Positions 23,921 through 25,401 of a DNA stretch of 25,401 nt are shown here, piece by piece; position 1 is the stretch's first letter; the number at the start of each line of letters is the position of its first letter. The notes under the pieces are model-generated. The model worked only from the letters and a program-made list of their open reading frames with translations. It was not told where the DNA came from and did no database searches. Location: assembly GCA_964542475.1 (NCBI GenBank), contig CAZIUL010000061.1, forward strand, positions 1-25,401. The letters are read 5' to 3'. Position numbers and translations under genes: made by a program. Source of the stretch: CAZIUL01 sp964542475 (lineage in GTDB: Bacteria; Planctomycetota; B15-G4; CAYZWU01).

Positions 23921-25243
23921 ATGGACAGAAAACGTATCTTGATCATGGGTGCCGCTGGCAAGGACTTTCATGTTTTCAACACATGCTACAGGGATCAGGA
24001 AGAGTTCGAAGTGGTTGCCTTCACAGCAACGCAGATCCCTGACATCGAAGGCCGGAGCTACCCCCCTGCTCTTGCGGGAAAGCTATATCCTGACGGCATA
24101 CCGATCCTGTCCGAGGAGGAGCTCGAAAAGGCCATCCGGGAAAAATCCGTGGACGAGGTTATCTTCGCGTACAGCGATGTTTCTCATGATTACCTGGACG
24201 AACGCAGGAAAAGGGTGATTGCCACGGGAGCGTCGTTTGACACATTCGACGTGGAAAAGACCATGATTCCATCGACCAAACCGGTGATCGCGATCTGCGC
24301 TGTTCGGACCGGGTGCGGCAAAAGCCAGACAACACGGTACATCATGCGCATACTGAAAAAGCTTGGAAAGAAGGTGGTTGCCATACGGCACCCCATGCCT
24401 TACGGCGACCTCGCAGCCCAGGCGGTGCAGCGGTTCGCCGAGATAGCCGATCTTAAAAAACACGACTGCACGATCGAGGAGATCGAGGAGTATGAGCCGC
24501 ACATCAAGAACGGCGGCGTGGTTTACGCCGGAGTTGATTACGGCGCGATACTGGCCGAAGCTGAGAAAGAGGCGGATGTGATCCTGTGGGACGGTGGGAA
24601 CAACGACACGCCGTTCTACAAACCGGACCTTCACATAACAGTGGCTGATCCTCTTCGTGCCGGCCACGAGATGACCTACTTTCCCGGCGATGTCAACTTC
24701 AAGATGTCGCACGCGATCATAATCAACAAGATGGACCAGGCCGAACAGGCGGATGTGGACTCGATTCTTGCGAACGTGAAGAAGGTCAACCCGGATGCCG
24801 TGGTCATCATGGCTGATTCGCCTGTTACCGCGACCGACCCTGAAGTGATCGAAGGAAAACGGGTGCTCGTGATCGAGGACGGCCCGACCCTGACCCACGG
24901 CGGCATGAAGATCGGCGCCGGAGTCGTTGCAGCCAAGAAGCACGGGGCAAAGGAGCTGGTGGATCCACGGCCTTACCTGGTAGGGCTGCTGAACAGGACA
25001 TTCGAAAAATACCCCGATATCGGCACTATCCTCCCGGCCATGGGTTATGGCGAGCAGCAGTGCAAGGACCTGGAGCAGACAGTGAACAACACGGACTGCG
25101 ACCTGGTGGTGATCGGCACTCCGATCGATCTGGGCAGGATAATCAAGATAAACAAACCCTCGGTGCGGGTGACCTACGAACTCGAGGAGCGGGGCGGAAA
25201 CCAGCTCGACGAGCTCGTGAAAAATGCGGTTGAGGCAAAATAG
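23921..25243 (+). CDS. Cyclic 2,3-diphosphoglycerate synthase family protein
   Basis: In methanogenic archaea this family makes cyclic 2,3-diphosphoglycerate from 2,3-diphosphoglycerate with ATP. The 440-aa protein has an N-terminal Rossmann-like part (RILIMGAAGKDFHVFN, EVVAFTATQIPDIEGRSYPPALAG), then a P-loop region (PVIAICAVRTGCGKSQTTR, K134). Later come RHPMPYGDLAAQAVQRF, DVILWDGGNNDTPFYKPDLHI, INKMDQA and a C-terminal GTPIDLGRIIKINKPSVRVTYEL. Full-length homologues occur in bacteria, where their role is unclear to me; the product could be something else. GGAGTGAT lies 6 nt before the ATG. The gene is alone between two minus-strand genes and is followed by a strong terminator. Confidence 0.88.
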   Translation: MDRKRILIMGAAGKDFHVFNTCYRDQEEFEVVAFTATQIPDIEGRSYPPALAGKLYPDGIPILSEEELEKAIREKSVDEVIFAYSDVSHDYLDERRKRVIATGASFDTFDVEKTMIPSTKPVIAICAVRTGCGKSQTTRYIMRILKKLGKKVVAIRHPMPYGDLAAQAVQRFAEIADLKKHDCTIEEIEEYEPHIKNGGVVYAGVDYGAILAEAEKEADVILWDGGNNDTPFYKPDLHITVADPLRAGHEMTYFPGDVNFKMSHAIIINKMDQAEQADVDSILANVKKVNPDAVVIMADSPVTATDPEVIEGKRVLVIEDGPTLTHGGMKIGAGVVAAKKHGAKELVDPRPYLVGLLNRTFEKYPDIGTILPAMGYGEQQCKDLEQTVNNTDCDLVVIGTPIDLGRIIKINKPSVRVTYELEERGGNQLDELVKNAVEAK

Positions 25244-25280
25244 TTTTCAGGATTTGCGAATCAGAAGGCGAAACAAACAA

Positions 25281-25304
25281 GCCCGCATCCGGACGGATGC
25301 GGGC
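25281..25304. terminator. Strong intrinsic, probably bidirectional terminator
   Basis: A perfect 10-bp stem (GCCCGCATCC with GGATGCGGGC, loop GGAC) is flanked by AACAAG on the left and CCTTGTTTATT on the right, which extend the pairing. It is T-rich downstream on the plus strand and, read on the minus strand, ends in CTTGTTTG. It separates the converging synthase gene and the partial gene at the window end. Confidence 0.85.
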
Positions 25305-25329
25305 CCTTGTTTATTCAGGTTGTCAGATA

Positions 25330-25401
25330 TCAGGGCACTGCCAGGACCAGGCGGAACCCGTAGTGGTTGAACATGTCGCCGGGGTAGCGGTTTTGGCGGT
25401 T
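25330..25401 (-). CDS. C-terminal end of an FGE/sulfatase-modifying-factor-type domain (partial)
   Basis: The last 72 nt, read on the minus strand, are open from the window edge and end at TGA (25332-25330). They code NRQNRYPGDMFNHYGFRLVLAVP. The NR...(Y)GFRLV ending is typical of formylglycine-generating enzyme-type (SUMF1) domains, which bind or oxidise cysteine in sulfatases or occur in other enzymes and sensors. Only 23 residues are visible, so the specific role cannot be said. Confidence 0.65.
   Translation of the reverse strand, partial: NRQNRYPGDMFNHYGFRLVLAVP

Noticed and set aside
1..25401. CRISPR array, tRNA, rRNA, phage or transposase genes
   Set aside because: No regularly spaced direct repeats, no tRNA cloverleaf or rRNA sequence and no integrase or transposase frames were recognised; the repeats present are small dispersed elements.

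Overview
The window looks like chromosomal DNA of a diderm (Gram-negative-type) bacterium of moderately high GC. The signs are several lipoprotein signal peptides, a LolD/MacB-type ABC exporter, HflK/HflC-type SPFH proteins, a Wzx-like flippase and PEP-CTERM-style glycosyltransferases. I cannot place it in a phylum from sequence alone. The mosaic of ThiH-type thiamin synthesis, a bacterial cyclic-2,3-diphosphoglycerate-synthase homologue, an FGE/sulfatase-modifying-type domain and many small dispersed repeats would fit an uncultured deep-branching lineage, but that is a guess.

Layout. 1-1086: a repeat arm, then a secreted protein made of two degenerate retropepsin-like halves, then a GTAGGGGC-type repeat. 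1083-10410 (all minus strand): a lipoprotein, a LolD-like ATPase, an FtsX/MacB-type permease (probable ATT start), a ZnuA-like zinc-binding lipoprotein, a secreted M28 aminopeptidase with PA and PDZ domains, and three SPFH genes. The first SPFH gene is a fusion of a six-helix cation diffusion facilitator (CDF) to an HflK-like domain. Zinc recurs throughout this block. 10615-11859 (+): a membrane-anchored TPR protein reading away from it. 11889-13451 (-): a histidine ammonia-lyase with Ala-Cys-Gly instead of Ala-Ser-Gly at the MIO site. 13615-14853 (-): a PEP-CTERM-type glycosyltransferase. 15007-18871 (-): a tightly coupled thiS-thiG-thiH-thiE-mnmA operon with a promoter too close to the start to leave room for a TPP riboswitch. 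19079-20749 (-): an M14 carboxypeptidase-like lipoprotein. 20764-22750: a polysaccharide flippase bracketed by 60-bp inverted repeats. 22752-23744 (-): a second glycosyltransferase. 23921-25243 (+): a cyclic 2,3-diphosphoglycerate synthase homologue followed by a strong terminator. 25330-25401 (-): the C-terminal tail of an FGE-sulfatase-type domain running off the window.

The most novel-looking piece is the CDF-HflK fusion followed by separate HflC-like and HflK-like genes. It keeps the four HxxxD-type transmembrane metal-site residues of zinc CDFs but replaces the usual cytoplasmic C-terminal domain with a seventh helix and a presumably periplasmic SPFH domain. This suggests a metal transporter built into a membrane-scaffold ring. 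Two dispersed repeat families lie exactly at gene ends and supply stop codons to several genes.
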